Shown one piece after another: positions 35,370 to 43,774 of a DNA stretch of 64,000 bases. This stretch comes from Paracidovorax oryzae ATCC 19882. GTDB lineage: Bacteria; Pseudomonadota; Gammaproteobacteria; Burkholderiales; Burkholderiaceae_C. Within the stretch, counting starts at the first letter, position 1; each line of letters starts with the position of its first letter. A model generated the notes under the pieces. It ran no database searches. It was not told the DNA's origin and saw only the letters and a list, made by a program, of their open reading frames with translations. The DNA is taken from NCBI RefSeq assembly GCF_000687165.1, contig NZ_JMKU01000001.1:124001-188000 (forward strand). The letters are read 5' to 3'. The position numbers were made by a program, and so were the translations under genes.

Positions 35370-36263
35370 ATGTCCCAACGTCTGTTCCACCTCCCTTCCC
35401 TGCGCGGCCTGGTCGCGGCGCCGCTGTGCGCCCTGGCGCTGCTGGCCGTGCCGGCGGCTGCGTTCGCGCAGGCCGCCGCCACGAATGAAGCAGCAGCCAC
35501 TGCCGCCGCCCCAGCGGCCCAGGCGGCGCCCGGTGCCGGCGGCACCGCAGCCGTGCGTTCCGCCGCGCCAGCAACCCGTCCGGCGGGCCAGGAGAATCCG
35601 TACGGCTTCAAGGCCATGTGGGAGCATGGCGACATGGTGTCCAAGGGCACGCTGTTCATCCTGCTGATCATGTCGGCCACCAGCTGGTACGTCATCATCA
35701 CCAAGCTGCTGGAGCAGCGCCGCGTGCATGGCCAGGCACGCCTGGTGCAGGCCGATTTCTGGAACCGGGGCGACCTGCGCACCTCCACCCAGGCGCTGCC
35801 GGAGAGCAGCGTGTTCCGCTACGTGGCCGAGGCCGGGCTCGTCGCGCAGAAGCAATACGATGGTCCGCTGACGCAGCAGGTGGACCGCAACAGCTGGCTG
35901 AGCCAGTCGGTCATGCAGGCCATCGATGCCGTCGGCGACCGCCTGCAGGGCGGCCTCGCGGTACTCGCCACCGTCGGCTCCACGGCGCCCTTCGTGGGCC
36001 TGTTCGGCACCGTCTGGGGCATCTACCACGCGCTCACGGCCATCGGCCTGGCGGGCCAGGCCAGCATCGACAAGGTGGCCGGCCCCGTGGGCGAAGCGCT
36101 GATCATGACGGCCATCGGCCTGGCGGCGGCCGTGCCCGCGGTGCTGGGCTACAACTGGCTCGTGCGCCGCAACAAGGCCGCCCTGGATGAAGTGCGCGAC
36201 TTCGGCACCGAGTTGCACACGTCCCTGCTGGGCGGCAGGCCCGCCGTCACCCTGGGGAGCTGA
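35370..36263 (+). CDS. exbB: ExbB, TonB-complex proton channel
   Basis: 297 residues, longer than E. coli ExbB (244) because of an N-terminal signal peptide (ending AAFAQAA near 32) and an Ala-rich periplasmic region to about residue 75, as in pseudomonad ExbB. Membrane helices lie near 90-112, 205-225 and 240-265, with the conserved GSTAPFVGLFGTVWGI and AGPVGEALIMTAIGLAAAVPAV segments. CTGGAGAG lies 6 bases upstream of the ATG. exbD starts 2 bases after its stop. Confidence 0.95.
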   Translation: MSQRLFHLPSLRGLVAAPLCALALLAVPAAAFAQAAATNEAAATAAAPAAQAAPGAGGTAAVRSAAPATRPAGQENPYGFKAMWEHGDMVSKGTLFILLIMSATSWYVIITKLLEQRRVHGQARLVQADFWNRGDLRTSTQALPESSVFRYVAEAGLVAQKQYDGPLTQQVDRNSWLSQSVMQAIDAVGDRLQGGLAVLATVGSTAPFVGLFGTVWGIYHALTAIGLAGQASIDKVAGPVGEALIMTAIGLAAAVPAVLGYNWLVRRNKAALDEVRDFGTELHTSLLGGRPAVTLGS

Positions 36264-36265
36264 CC

Positions 36266-36685
36266 ATGGCGATGAACGTCGGCCAGGACGGCGGCGATCC
36301 GCTGGTCTCGTCCATCAACACCACGCCGCTGGTGGACGTGATGCTGGTGCTGCTGATCATCTTCCTGATAACCATCCCCGTCGCCACGCAGACCGTGCCG
36401 GTGGCCCTGCCCAAGGAAACCAACGACCCGCGCCAGGCAAAGATCGAGGACATCAACCTGTCGGTGACGCGCGACGGCGCGATCTACTGGAACGCCGCGC
36501 CCATCTCCCTGCCCGTGCTGCGGCAGCGGTTCTTCGAACTGGCCGCCGCCACGCCGCAGCCCATGGTGCAGGTGTACGGCGACGCCTCGGCCACCTACCT
36601 GCCCGTGGGCCGCATCGTGCGCGCCGCGCAGGACGCCGGCATCCAGAAGCTCGGGTTCGTGACCGAACCGATGTCCACCCCCTGA
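36266..36685 (+). CDS. exbD: ExbD, first copy
   Basis: 139 residues. A single N-terminal helix at about 22-42 carries the essential aspartate in TTPLVDVMLVLLIIF; the rest is a periplasmic domain. ExbD couples proton flow through ExbB to TonB. Two adjacent, clearly different exbD genes follow exbB, as in Xanthomonas. It begins 2 bases after exbB and ends 12 bases before the second copy. Confidence 0.95.
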   Translation: MAMNVGQDGGDPLVSSINTTPLVDVMLVLLIIFLITIPVATQTVPVALPKETNDPRQAKIEDINLSVTRDGAIYWNAAPISLPVLRQRFFELAAATPQPMVQVYGDASATYLPVGRIVRAAQDAGIQKLGFVTEPMSTP

Positions 36686-36697
36686 CGGAGACACGCC

Positions 36698-37123
36698 ATG
36701 GCACTGCCAAGAAGGGGCAAGAAGCAGGACAACGCGCTGATGATGGAGATCAACACCACGCCGCTCATCGACGTGATGCTGGTGCTGCTCATCATGCTGA
36801 TCATCACGATCCCGATGCAGCTGCATACCGTGGAACTCGACCTGCCCGTGCCCACGGACAGCCCGCCCCCGCCACCGAAGGAAGTGCGCATCGTGCGCAT
36901 CGCCATCGGGCCGGCAAGCCTCATCCGCTGGAACGAGGAGACCGTCGATCTCGCCACGCTCAACGAGCGCCTGCTGTCCGCCTCCATGCAGCCCGACCAC
37001 CCGGAACTGCAGGTGCGCCCGGACGCGAACGCCAACTATTCGACCGTGGTGCACGTGATGGCCTCCATCAAGCGCCACGGCCTCACCAAGGTCGGGCTGG
37101 CCGGCCAGGAACAGTTCAACTGA
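36698..37123 (+). CDS. exbD: ExbD, second copy
   Basis: 141 residues with the same design as the first copy: cytoplasmic Lys/Arg-rich start, helix with INTTPLIDVMLVLLIML carrying the key Asp, and periplasmic domain containing a short Pro run (DSPPPPPKEV). The two copies differ throughout the periplasmic part, so this is an old duplication or a hetero-oligomeric subunit. The pepA ATG follows after one base, tying energisation genes to peptidase genes in one transcript. Confidence 0.95.
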   Translation: MALPRRGKKQDNALMMEINTTPLIDVMLVLLIMLIITIPMQLHTVELDLPVPTDSPPPPPKEVRIVRIAIGPASLIRWNEETVDLATLNERLLSASMQPDHPELQVRPDANANYSTVVHVMASIKRHGLTKVGLAGQEQFN

Positions 37124-37124
37124 C

Positions 37125-38588
37125 ATGAATTTCCAGCTCAACTCCTTCCCCTCGCCTGCGCGCCTGCTGCAGACGCCCTGCGATTGCCTCGTCGCAGGCA
37201 TCGCGGAAGGCAAATTCAAGGGCCTCGCCAAGGCCATCGACCAGGCCAGCCAGGGCCTGCTGACCCGGCTGCGCGCCGAAGGCGAACTGGCCGGCAAGGC
37301 CGGGCAGACCGTGCTGCTGCATGCCGTCGCCGGCCTGCAGGCGCACCGGCTCCTGCTCGTGGGAACCGGCGCGGCGCAGGCGCCCTCGGCCGCTGCGGCG
37401 CGCGCCGCAGCCCGCGCGCTCGCCGCCACCCGCGCCGCCAAGATCGTCTGGGCCCTGGGCGACGATGCGGAGCACTGGGTGCAGGCGATCCTCGAACTGC
37501 AGCAGGCCGACTACCGCTTCGATGCCTACCGCACCGACAAGGCGCCCGCGCCGCCGGAGCGCACGCTGCGATTCGCCACGGCATCGGAAGACCGCCACGC
37601 CGCCATCCACGCCCGCCTCTACCAGGCGCAGGCCATCGCCCATGGCGTGGCCATGGTGCGCGACCTCGGCAACACCCCGCCCAACGTCTGCACCCCCGCC
37701 CACCTGGCCGGGCAGGCCCAGGCACTGGGCCAGGCCTGGGGGATGGAAGTCGAGGTGTTCGACCGCGCAGGCATCGAGGCGCTGGGCATGCACTCCTTCC
37801 TCGCCGTGGCGCAGGGCTCCGTGCAGGAGCCGCGCCTGATCGTGCTGCGCTACCAGGGCGACAAGGCCAGGCGCCCGCCCGTGGCGCTGGTCGGCAAGGG
37901 CGTGACCTTCGATTCGGGCGGCATCTCGCTCAAGCCCGGCGAGGCCATGGACGAGATGAAGTACGACATGTGCGGTGCCGCCAGCGTGCTGGGCACCCTG
38001 CGTGCCTGTGCCGAGATGAAGCTCAAGGCCAACCTCGTGGCGGTGATCGCGGCCTGCGAGAACATGCCGGCCGGCAATGCGCTGAAGCCCGGCGACGTGG
38101 TCCGCAGCATGAGCGGCACCACCATCGAAGTGCTGAACACCGATGCCGAGGGCCGCCTCATCCTCTGCGACGCGCTCACCTATACCCAGCAGCGCTTCGA
38201 ACCGGAACTGACCATCGACGTCGCCACGCTGACCGGCGCCTGCGTGATCGCGCTGGGCCATGTGCGCAGCGGCCTCTACGCCAACGACGATGCGCTGGGC
38301 AGCGCGCTGGTCGCGGCGGGCGACAAGGTGGACGATCCCGCCTGGCGCATGCCGCTGGATGCGGCCTACCAGGAGCAGCTGAAGTCGCCCGTCGCGGACC
38401 TGGCCAACATCGGCGGCCGCGCCGGAGGCAGCGTGACGGCCGCGTGCTTTCTCTCGCGCTTCGTCCAGGGGCGCTGGGCGCACCTGGACATCGCGGGAAC
38501 GGCCTGGAAGAGCGGCAAGGACAAGGGCGGCACCGGCCGGCCCGTACCCCTGCTGGCCCAGTACCTGATCGACCGGACCGCGCCGTGA
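37125..38588 (+). CDS. pepA: Leucyl aminopeptidase (M17)
   Basis: 487 residues. The C-terminal catalytic domain carries the two-metal site: VGKGVTFDSGGISLKP near 255-275, MKYDMCGAAS near 280, and the signature NTDAEGRL at about 338-345. The N-terminal domain is typical of PepA. It releases N-terminal hydrophobic residues and in relatives also hydrolyses Cys-Gly. It is cytoplasmic. Placed one base after exbD and overlapping the Xaa-Pro aminopeptidase by 4 bases (GTGA), it looks like part of the peptide breakdown cluster rather than a housekeeping copy. Confidence 0.95.
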   Translation: MNFQLNSFPSPARLLQTPCDCLVAGIAEGKFKGLAKAIDQASQGLLTRLRAEGELAGKAGQTVLLHAVAGLQAHRLLLVGTGAAQAPSAAAARAAARALAATRAAKIVWALGDDAEHWVQAILELQQADYRFDAYRTDKAPAPPERTLRFATASEDRHAAIHARLYQAQAIAHGVAMVRDLGNTPPNVCTPAHLAGQAQALGQAWGMEVEVFDRAGIEALGMHSFLAVAQGSVQEPRLIVLRYQGDKARRPPVALVGKGVTFDSGGISLKPGEAMDEMKYDMCGAASVLGTLRACAEMKLKANLVAVIAACENMPAGNALKPGDVVRSMSGTTIEVLNTDAEGRLILCDALTYTQQRFEPELTIDVATLTGACVIALGHVRSGLYANDDALGSALVAAGDKVDDPAWRMPLDAAYQEQLKSPVADLANIGGRAGGSVTAACFLSRFVQGRWAHLDIAGTAWKSGKDKGGTGRPVPLLAQYLIDRTAP

Positions 38589-40435
38589 ACGCCCCCGTCC
38601 GGTCGCCCATGGACGTCCTCGCCCCAGACACGCCGCTGCTGCGCCTGCGCCGGCACCTGGCGGCCAGCGGCATCGCCGCCTGCCTGATCCCCTCGTCCGA
38701 TCCACACCTCTCCGAGTACCTGCCCGCGCGCTGGCAGGGTCGCCGCTGGCTGAGCGGTTTCGATGGCTCCGCGGGCTCGCTGGTCGTCGGCGCGCAGGCG
38801 GCCGAACTGTGGGTGGACAGCCGCTCTTGGGAGCAGGCCGGGCGCCAGTTGCAGGGCAGCGGCATCGCCCTGCGCAAGGCCATGCCGGGCGCGCTCCACG
38901 AAGACCTCGCATCCCTGTGCAGCCTCGCGGGCCCCGGCGGAACGGTGGCGGTCGATGCCGACGTGCTGTCCCTGGCGGTCCTGGAACAGCTCGAAGCCCT
39001 CTGCCGCTTCCACGGCAATCCCCTGCGCACCGACATCGACCCGCTGGCGGGCGCCTGGCCCGGCCGGCCGGGCCTGCCTGCAGGGCCCATCGCCGCCCTG
39101 CCCCCGGGGGCGCAGGGCCATGAACGCGCCGACCGGATGCGCCGGCTGCGCGAGCGGATGCAGGCCCACGGCGCCGACTGGCACTTCGTGTCCGCCCTGG
39201 ACGAGATCGCCTGGCTGCTGGGCCTGCGCGGCAGCGACGTGCCCTACAACCCCGTGTTCCTGGCCCACCTGCTGGTCGGTCCGCAGGGCGCCACCCTGTT
39301 CATCGATCCCACCCGCATGCCGGTCGATGTGCGGCAGGCGCTCGCGTCGGAAGGCATCGCGCTGGCCCCCTATGCCGGCGCGCGCGAGGCGCTGCGCTCC
39401 CTCGCGCCGGGCGCCTCGGTGCTGGTCGACCCCCGCCGCACCACCGCCGGCCACGTCCGGGCGCTGCCGCAGGATGCATCGCTGCGCCAGGGCACCAACC
39501 CCTGCGCGCTGATGAAGGCCTGCAAGAGCGACGCGGAAGCCGCCGCCATCCGCCGCACCCTGGTGCAGGACGGCGTGGCCCTCGCGGAGTTCTTCGCGGA
39601 ATTGCAGGAGCAGCTCCAGGGCGGTGCCACGCCCACCGAGCTGGACATCGACGCCGGCATCACCGCCGCACGCATGCGCCGGCCGGGCTTCGTGGGCCCC
39701 AGTTTCGCCACCATCGCCGCCTTCAACGCCAACGGCGCCATGCCGCACTACGTGGCCACGGCCCGCGCCCATGCCCGCATCGCTGGCGACGGCCTGCTGC
39801 TCATCGACTCCGGGGGACAGTACACCGGCGGCACCACCGACATCACCCGCATGGTGGCCGTGGGCACGCCCGGCGACGCCCAGCGGCGCGACTGCACCCT
39901 GGTGCTCCAGGCCCTGATCGCGCTATCGACGCTGCATTTCCCCCACGGCACCCGCGCCCCCATGATCGATGCCGTGGCCCGGGCACCGCTCTGGCGCGAG
40001 CACATCGACTACGGCCACGGCACGGGGCACGGCGTGGGCTGGTACCTCAACGTGCATGAAGGCCCGCAGTTCATCTCCGCACGGGCCGAGGCGACCGCCG
40101 ACTCGGCCCTGCTCCCCGGCATGGTCACCTCGGTCGAACCGGGCATCTACCGTCCCGGCCAGTGGGGCGTGCGCATCGAGAACCTGCTGCTGGCGATCGA
40201 CAAGGGCGAAAGCGCCTTCGGCCGCTTCATGGCTTTCGAGACGCTGACGTTGTGCCCCGTCGACCTGGACTGCCTCCGCGTCAACCAGATGACGGACGCG
40301 GAAGTGCGCTGGATCGACCGATACCACGCCACGGTGCGCGAGGCGCTGCTCCCGGAATTCGCAGTCCCGCAGGACGAACGTGCGCGCCGGGCCCGCCAGT
40401 GGCTCCTGGACCGCACCCGGCCCGTCCTGCGCTGA
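38585..40435 (+). CDS. Xaa-Pro aminopeptidase (M24B)
   Basis: 616 residues, the long three-domain form: two creatinase-like N-terminal domains (about 15-310) and a pita-bread catalytic domain (about 320-545) with metal ligands in LLIDSGGQYTGGTTDITR (two Asp), HGTGHGVG (His), SVEPGIY (Glu) and RIENLL (Glu). It removes the residue preceding proline. The GTG start at 38585 overlaps the pepA stop, implying coupling; an ATG at 38609 is the alternative. Together with the S9 and M17 enzymes it allows complete breakdown of proline-containing peptides. Last gene of the co-oriented run. Confidence 0.94.
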   Translation: MNAPVRSPMDVLAPDTPLLRLRRHLAASGIAACLIPSSDPHLSEYLPARWQGRRWLSGFDGSAGSLVVGAQAAELWVDSRSWEQAGRQLQGSGIALRKAMPGALHEDLASLCSLAGPGGTVAVDADVLSLAVLEQLEALCRFHGNPLRTDIDPLAGAWPGRPGLPAGPIAALPPGAQGHERADRMRRLRERMQAHGADWHFVSALDEIAWLLGLRGSDVPYNPVFLAHLLVGPQGATLFIDPTRMPVDVRQALASEGIALAPYAGAREALRSLAPGASVLVDPRRTTAGHVRALPQDASLRQGTNPCALMKACKSDAEAAAIRRTLVQDGVALAEFFAELQEQLQGGATPTELDIDAGITAARMRRPGFVGPSFATIAAFNANGAMPHYVATARAHARIAGDGLLLIDSGGQYTGGTTDITRMVAVGTPGDAQRRDCTLVLQALIALSTLHFPHGTRAPMIDAVARAPLWREHIDYGHGTGHGVGWYLNVHEGPQFISARAEATADSALLPGMVTSVEPGIYRPGQWGVRIENLLLAIDKGESAFGRFMAFETLTLCPVDLDCLRVNQMTDAEVRWIDRYHATVREALLPEFAVPQDERARRARQWLLDRTRPVLR

Positions 40436-40550
40436 AGGAAGGACCGCTTTCCGCCCCACGGCAAGCCCGGGCGAGGCCAGCGCGAAGCCGCGCTCCGGCG
40501 TACGATGCGGGCCGTCCCGCCCCATGCCGGCCCGCAGGCCCGCTTCGCCC

Positions 40551-41147
40551 ATGCCACCCCACACCGATCCCGCCCCCGCCGACCACCGCCCCGCGCGCCC
40601 CGCCCCGCGCGACTGCAAGGAACTGTTCTGGTCCTTCACCTGGCTGGCCCTGCAGGGATTCGGTGGTGTCCTCGCCGTGGTGCAGCGCGAGCTGGTGGAC
40701 CGCAAGGGCTGGCTGACGAACGAGGAGTTCATCGAGGACTGGGCCGTGGCACAGATCCTCCCGGGGCCCAACGTGGTGAACCTCGCCGTGATGGTGGGCG
40801 ACCGCTACTTCGGTTGGCGCGGCGCGCTGTCGGCCCTGGCGGGCATGCTGCTGCTGCCCCTGCTGGTGCTGCTGTGCCTGGCGGTGGCGTATGCGCGGTT
40901 CTCCGCCCACCCGGCCGTGGCAGGCGCCCTGCGCGGCATGGGCGCCGTGGCCGCCGGCCTGGTGGCCGGCGTGGCCCTGCGCATGGCGGTGGCGCTGCGC
41001 ACGCACCCGCTCGGGGCCGCAGGGGGCGCGGCGCTGGCCGCGCTGACCTTCGTGGCCATGGCGGTGCTGCAGTGGCCGCTGGCCGCGGTGCTGCTGGCGA
41101 TCGGCGGCATGGCCTGCGCGCTGACCTGGCGGAAGCTGCCCGCATGA
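40551..41147 (+). CDS. chrA: Chromate transporter half-protein 1 (short-chain CHR)
   Basis: 198 residues with one CHR domain: FWSFTWLALQGFGGVLAVVQRELVD at the start and the signature VAQILPGPNVVNLAVMVG near 70, followed by four or five helices. Full-length ChrA has two such halves fused; here they are separate genes overlapping by 4 bases, as in short-chain CHR pairs. The pair exports chromate, or has another anion role. The ATG at 40551 is one of two possible (also 40524). Confidence 0.9.
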   Translation: MPPHTDPAPADHRPARPAPRDCKELFWSFTWLALQGFGGVLAVVQRELVDRKGWLTNEEFIEDWAVAQILPGPNVVNLAVMVGDRYFGWRGALSALAGMLLLPLLVLLCLAVAYARFSAHPAVAGALRGMGAVAAGLVAGVALRMAVALRTHPLGAAGGAALAALTFVAMAVLQWPLAAVLLAIGGMACALTWRKLPA

Positions 41148-41728
41148 CGCCCACCGCCACCCTGGCGCTGCAGCCGGCCGACTGGCTGCACCTGTTCTCG
41201 TACTATCTCTCGCTGTCCCTGCTGACCGTGGGCGGCGCCATCGCCACCGCCCCGGACATGCACCGCTTCCTCGTGGACCGGCACGCCTGGCTGACCGATC
41301 CGCAGTTCAACGCCTCCATCGCCATCGCCCAGGCCGCGCCCGGCCCGAACGTGCTGTTCATCGGGCTGCTGGGCTGGAACGTGGGGCTCAACGCGGGCGG
41401 CTGGGCCCTGGGCCTGCTCGGGATGGTGCTCTGCCTCGTGGGCGTCATGCTGCCCAGCAGCCTCCTCACCTGGGCCGCCGCGCGCTGGGCGCACCGCCAC
41501 CGCGGCATGCGGGCCGTGCGGGCCTTCAAGCAGGGCATGACGCCCGTCGTGCTGGGCCTGCTGCTGGCCACCGCCTTCGTGCTCTGCAGCGCGCACGGGG
41601 GCATCGCGCAGAGCTGGCGGCTGTGGATCGTCTCGGCCGCGTGCATGCTGCTCGTCTGGCGCACGCGCATCCACCTGCTGTGGCTGCTGGGCGCCGGCGC
41701 CGTGCTCGGGGCGCTCGGCTGGATCTGA
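41144..41728 (+). CDS. chrA: Chromate transporter half-protein 2 (short-chain CHR)
   Basis: 194 residues, second CHR half: YYLSLSLLTVGGAIATAPDMHRF at the start, signature IAQAAPGPNVLFIGLLGWNVG near 60, and five to six helices to the C-terminus. ATGA overlap with the first half. The two halves diverge enough to be expected to insert with opposite topology and form a heterodimer, as described for Bacillus Chr3N/Chr3C. Confidence 0.9.
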   Translation: MTPTATLALQPADWLHLFSYYLSLSLLTVGGAIATAPDMHRFLVDRHAWLTDPQFNASIAIAQAAPGPNVLFIGLLGWNVGLNAGGWALGLLGMVLCLVGVMLPSSLLTWAAARWAHRHRGMRAVRAFKQGMTPVVLGLLLATAFVLCSAHGGIAQSWRLWIVSAACMLLVWRTRIHLLWLLGAGAVLGALGWI

Positions 41729-41842
41729 CAGGTTCTTACAACTGCGCGTCCCGGGAGCCGTGCGGCGCCGCAACAATGGCCCGGACGCCCGCCGCGCCCC
41801 CGCGGCGGCCCGGCTTTCCAATCACTCCAGGAGACTCGACCC

Positions 41843-42811
41843 ATGCAACCACGCCCCCTCGGCCGCTCCGGCCTGCAGGTTTCCCCGCTGTGCTTCGGCG
41901 GCAACGTGTTCGGCTGGACGGTGGACGAGCCGACCACGTTCTCCCTGCTCGACGCCTGGCTGGATGCAGGCTTCAACTTCATCGACACGGCCGACGTCTA
42001 TTCGCGCTGGAACCCGGGGCACATGGGAGGTGAATCCGAGGCCCTGATCGGCCAGTGGCTCAAGCGCACCGGAAAGCGGGACCGGATCGTCCTCGCCACC
42101 AAGGTGGGCAAGGACATGGGCGACGGCAAGGTCGGCCTGAAGCCGGACTACATCCGCCGCGCGGTCGAGGATTCGCTGCGCCGCCTGCACACCGACTCCA
42201 TCGACCTCTACCAGTCGCACGACGACGACCCATCCACGCCGCTCGAGGACACACTGGGCACTTACGCCGACCTGATCCGCGAAGGCAAGGTGCGCGCCAT
42301 CGGCGCGTCCAACCACACGGCCGCCCGCCTGTCGGAGGCACTCGCCACCAGCGCCCGGCTGGGCCTGCCGCGCTATGAATCGCTGCAGCCGCTCTACAAC
42401 CTGTACGACCGCGCCGTGTTCGAGGATGAATTGCAGCCGCTGTGCCTGGAGCAGCAGGTGGGCGTCATCAATTTCTATGCCCTGGCTGCCGGCTTCCTCA
42501 CCGGCAAGTACCGCAGCGAAGCCGATGCCTCCAAGAGTGCGCGCGGTGCCAGGACGGTGGAGAAATACCTCAACCCGCGCGGACTGCGCATCCTGGCCGA
42601 GCTTGACGAGGTGGCCGAGCGCTACGAGGCCACGCCCGGCCAGGTCGCCATCGCCTGGCAGATGGCCCAGCCCGCCATCACCGCGCCGATCGCCAGCGCG
42701 ACCTCGCTGGAGCAGTTGCAGGACCTGGTGCGCGCCGCCCACCTGCAGCTCGACGCCGACGCACTGGAAGCGCTGAGCCAGGCCAGCGAGGAATCCCCCG
42801 CCGAGGCCTGA
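41843..42811 (+). CDS. Aldo/keto reductase
   Basis: 322-residue TIM-barrel NADPH-dependent oxidoreductase. The N-terminus GRSGLQVSPLCFGGNVFGWT, catalytic DTADVY (Asp and Tyr), ATKVG (Lys), the QSHDDD histidine, and the cofactor-binding IASATSLEQL near 285 are all present. It resembles the group that includes YajO/Tas-like reductases. AGGAG lies 10 bases before the ATG. Substrate unknown; stand-alone gene with a 114-base upstream region. Confidence 0.93.
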   Translation: MQPRPLGRSGLQVSPLCFGGNVFGWTVDEPTTFSLLDAWLDAGFNFIDTADVYSRWNPGHMGGESEALIGQWLKRTGKRDRIVLATKVGKDMGDGKVGLKPDYIRRAVEDSLRRLHTDSIDLYQSHDDDPSTPLEDTLGTYADLIREGKVRAIGASNHTAARLSEALATSARLGLPRYESLQPLYNLYDRAVFEDELQPLCLEQQVGVINFYALAAGFLTGKYRSEADASKSARGARTVEKYLNPRGLRILAELDEVAERYEATPGQVAIAWQMAQPAITAPIASATSLEQLQDLVRAAHLQLDADALEALSQASEESPAEA

Positions 42812-42846
42812 CGACGCTGCCCGGGCCGTGTGCCCGGGCCATGCGT

Positions 42847-43467
42847 TCAGCGTGCGTCCCCGATGGCGAGGCGGTACGCCGCCAGCGCCTGCACCGTGGT
42901 GCACAGCAACCCGTGCGCGAACCGCGCCACGTCCGCGCCGCGCGCCATCGTCCCGTCCGGGTTCATCAACTCGCACAGCACTCCGGCCGGACGCAGCCCG
43001 GCCAGGCGCGCGAGGTCCACGGCGGATTCCGTATGGCCGCCGCGCTCCAGCACCCCGCCCGGGCGGGCCGCCAGCGGGAAGACATGCCCGGGGCTGACCA
43101 CCTCCGGGGCAGCGCCGGCCGGAGGCACGCGCAGGGCACACCGGATGGTCTGCAGGCAGTTCGCCGCCGAGACGCCGGTGGACACGCCCCACGCGGCCTC
43201 GATGGACTGGGTGAACGCGGTGGCGAACGACGACCGGTTCACCTCCACCATGGGCCGCAGGCCGAGCGCGCGGGCATGGTCCGGGGGCAGGCAGAGGCAC
43301 ACGATGCCGCTGCCCTCTCGGATCATCAGCGCCATGGTGGATTCGGCCATGTTCTCGGCGGCGCAGACCAGGTCGGCCTCGTTCTCGCGGTCGGCATCGT
43401 CGAGCACGAGGACGGGCCGCCCGGCGGCGATCTGCGCGAGCACATCGGCCATGGAGGCCAGCGGCAC
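42847..43467 (-). CDS. ribB: 3,4-dihydroxy-2-butanone-4-phosphate synthase
   Basis: RibB makes the four-carbon precursor of riboflavin from ribulose 5-phosphate. Signatures are [14 protein letters not shown] near 27-40, [14 protein letters not shown] near 60 and [21 protein letters not shown] near 130-150. No GTP cyclohydrolase II domain is fused. The GTG at 43467 is chosen because GGAGG lies 4 bases upstream and 206 residues matches RibB; an ATG at 43452 is also possible. The open frame extends to an ATG at 43590, but that codon is the 3' end of the FMN aptamer and the extra 41 residues match nothing. Expression should fall when FMN is plentiful. Confidence 0.92.
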   Translation of the reverse strand: MPLASMADVLAQIAAGRPVLVLDDADRENEADLVCAAENMAESTMALMIREGSGIVCLCLPPDHARALGLRPMVEVNRSSFATAFTQSIEAAWGVSTGVSAANCLQTIRCALRVPPAGAAPEVVSPGHVFPLAARPGGVLERGGHTESAVDLARLAGLRPAGVLCELMNPDGTMARGADVARFAHGLLCTTVQALAAYRLAIGDAR

Positions 43468-43476
43468 GCCGCCTCC
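43453..43476 (-). promoter_or_regulatory. SD-sequestering hairpin ahead of ribB
   Basis: On the minus strand GGAGGC (43476-43471), which contains the likely ribosome binding site, is exactly complementary to GCCTCC (43458-43453) with the GTG start in the 12-base loop. This is the usual off-state arrangement of a translation-controlling FMN riboswitch. Folding is inferred. Confidence 0.5.
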
Positions 43477-43588
43477 GGCAGGCCCTGGCGCGCTGGCCGC
43501 AGCGTCGCACGACGCGGTATGGCACGCATGGCACGGCGCGGCCTCTGGCACCGCACCCTCGCGGGCGCGCGGCCAGCCGGCCGGCAGC

Positions 43589-43750
43589 ATCTTCTTTCAT
43601 CCGGACTGTGACCGTCGGCCCCCGACTGGAGGCGGCCGTGGCGGCCACCTCGCACTGGGTCTGCTGACCTCCCGCCAGGCGGCAGGAGCGCTCGCGGGCT
43701 CGCGAAGCGCACCGTGAAAACCGGGAAATTATGCAGCGCGCATCCCCGAG
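43589..43750 (-). promoter_or_regulatory. FMN riboswitch (RFN element), variant 5' half
   Basis: The minus strand contains the strongly conserved 3' parts of the aptamer in order: AGCCCGCGAGCG, then GGTCAGCAGACCCAGTGCGA, then GGGGCCGACGGTCACAGTCC and GGATGAAAGAAGAT. The 5' part should read close to GGGTGAAATTCCC followed by ACCGGCGGT, but here reads GGGGATGCGCG, TAATTTCCCGG and TTTTCACGGTG, so the P1 and P2 strands are altered. It lies directly between the sirtuin stop and ribB. Confidence 0.85.
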
Positions 43751-43774
43751 GGACCGCGCCCGCCCCGCCTCGCG

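Noticed and set aside
36670-36685. ACC CCC TGA at the exbD 3' end as another repeat copy
   Set aside because: Only eight bases match and the following sequence is the next gene's ribosome binding region; chance is adequate.
43468-43590. 41-codon N-terminal extension of RibB
   Set aside because: Its ATG is the conserved 3' end of the FMN aptamer and the residues match no RibB; treated as the riboswitch leader.
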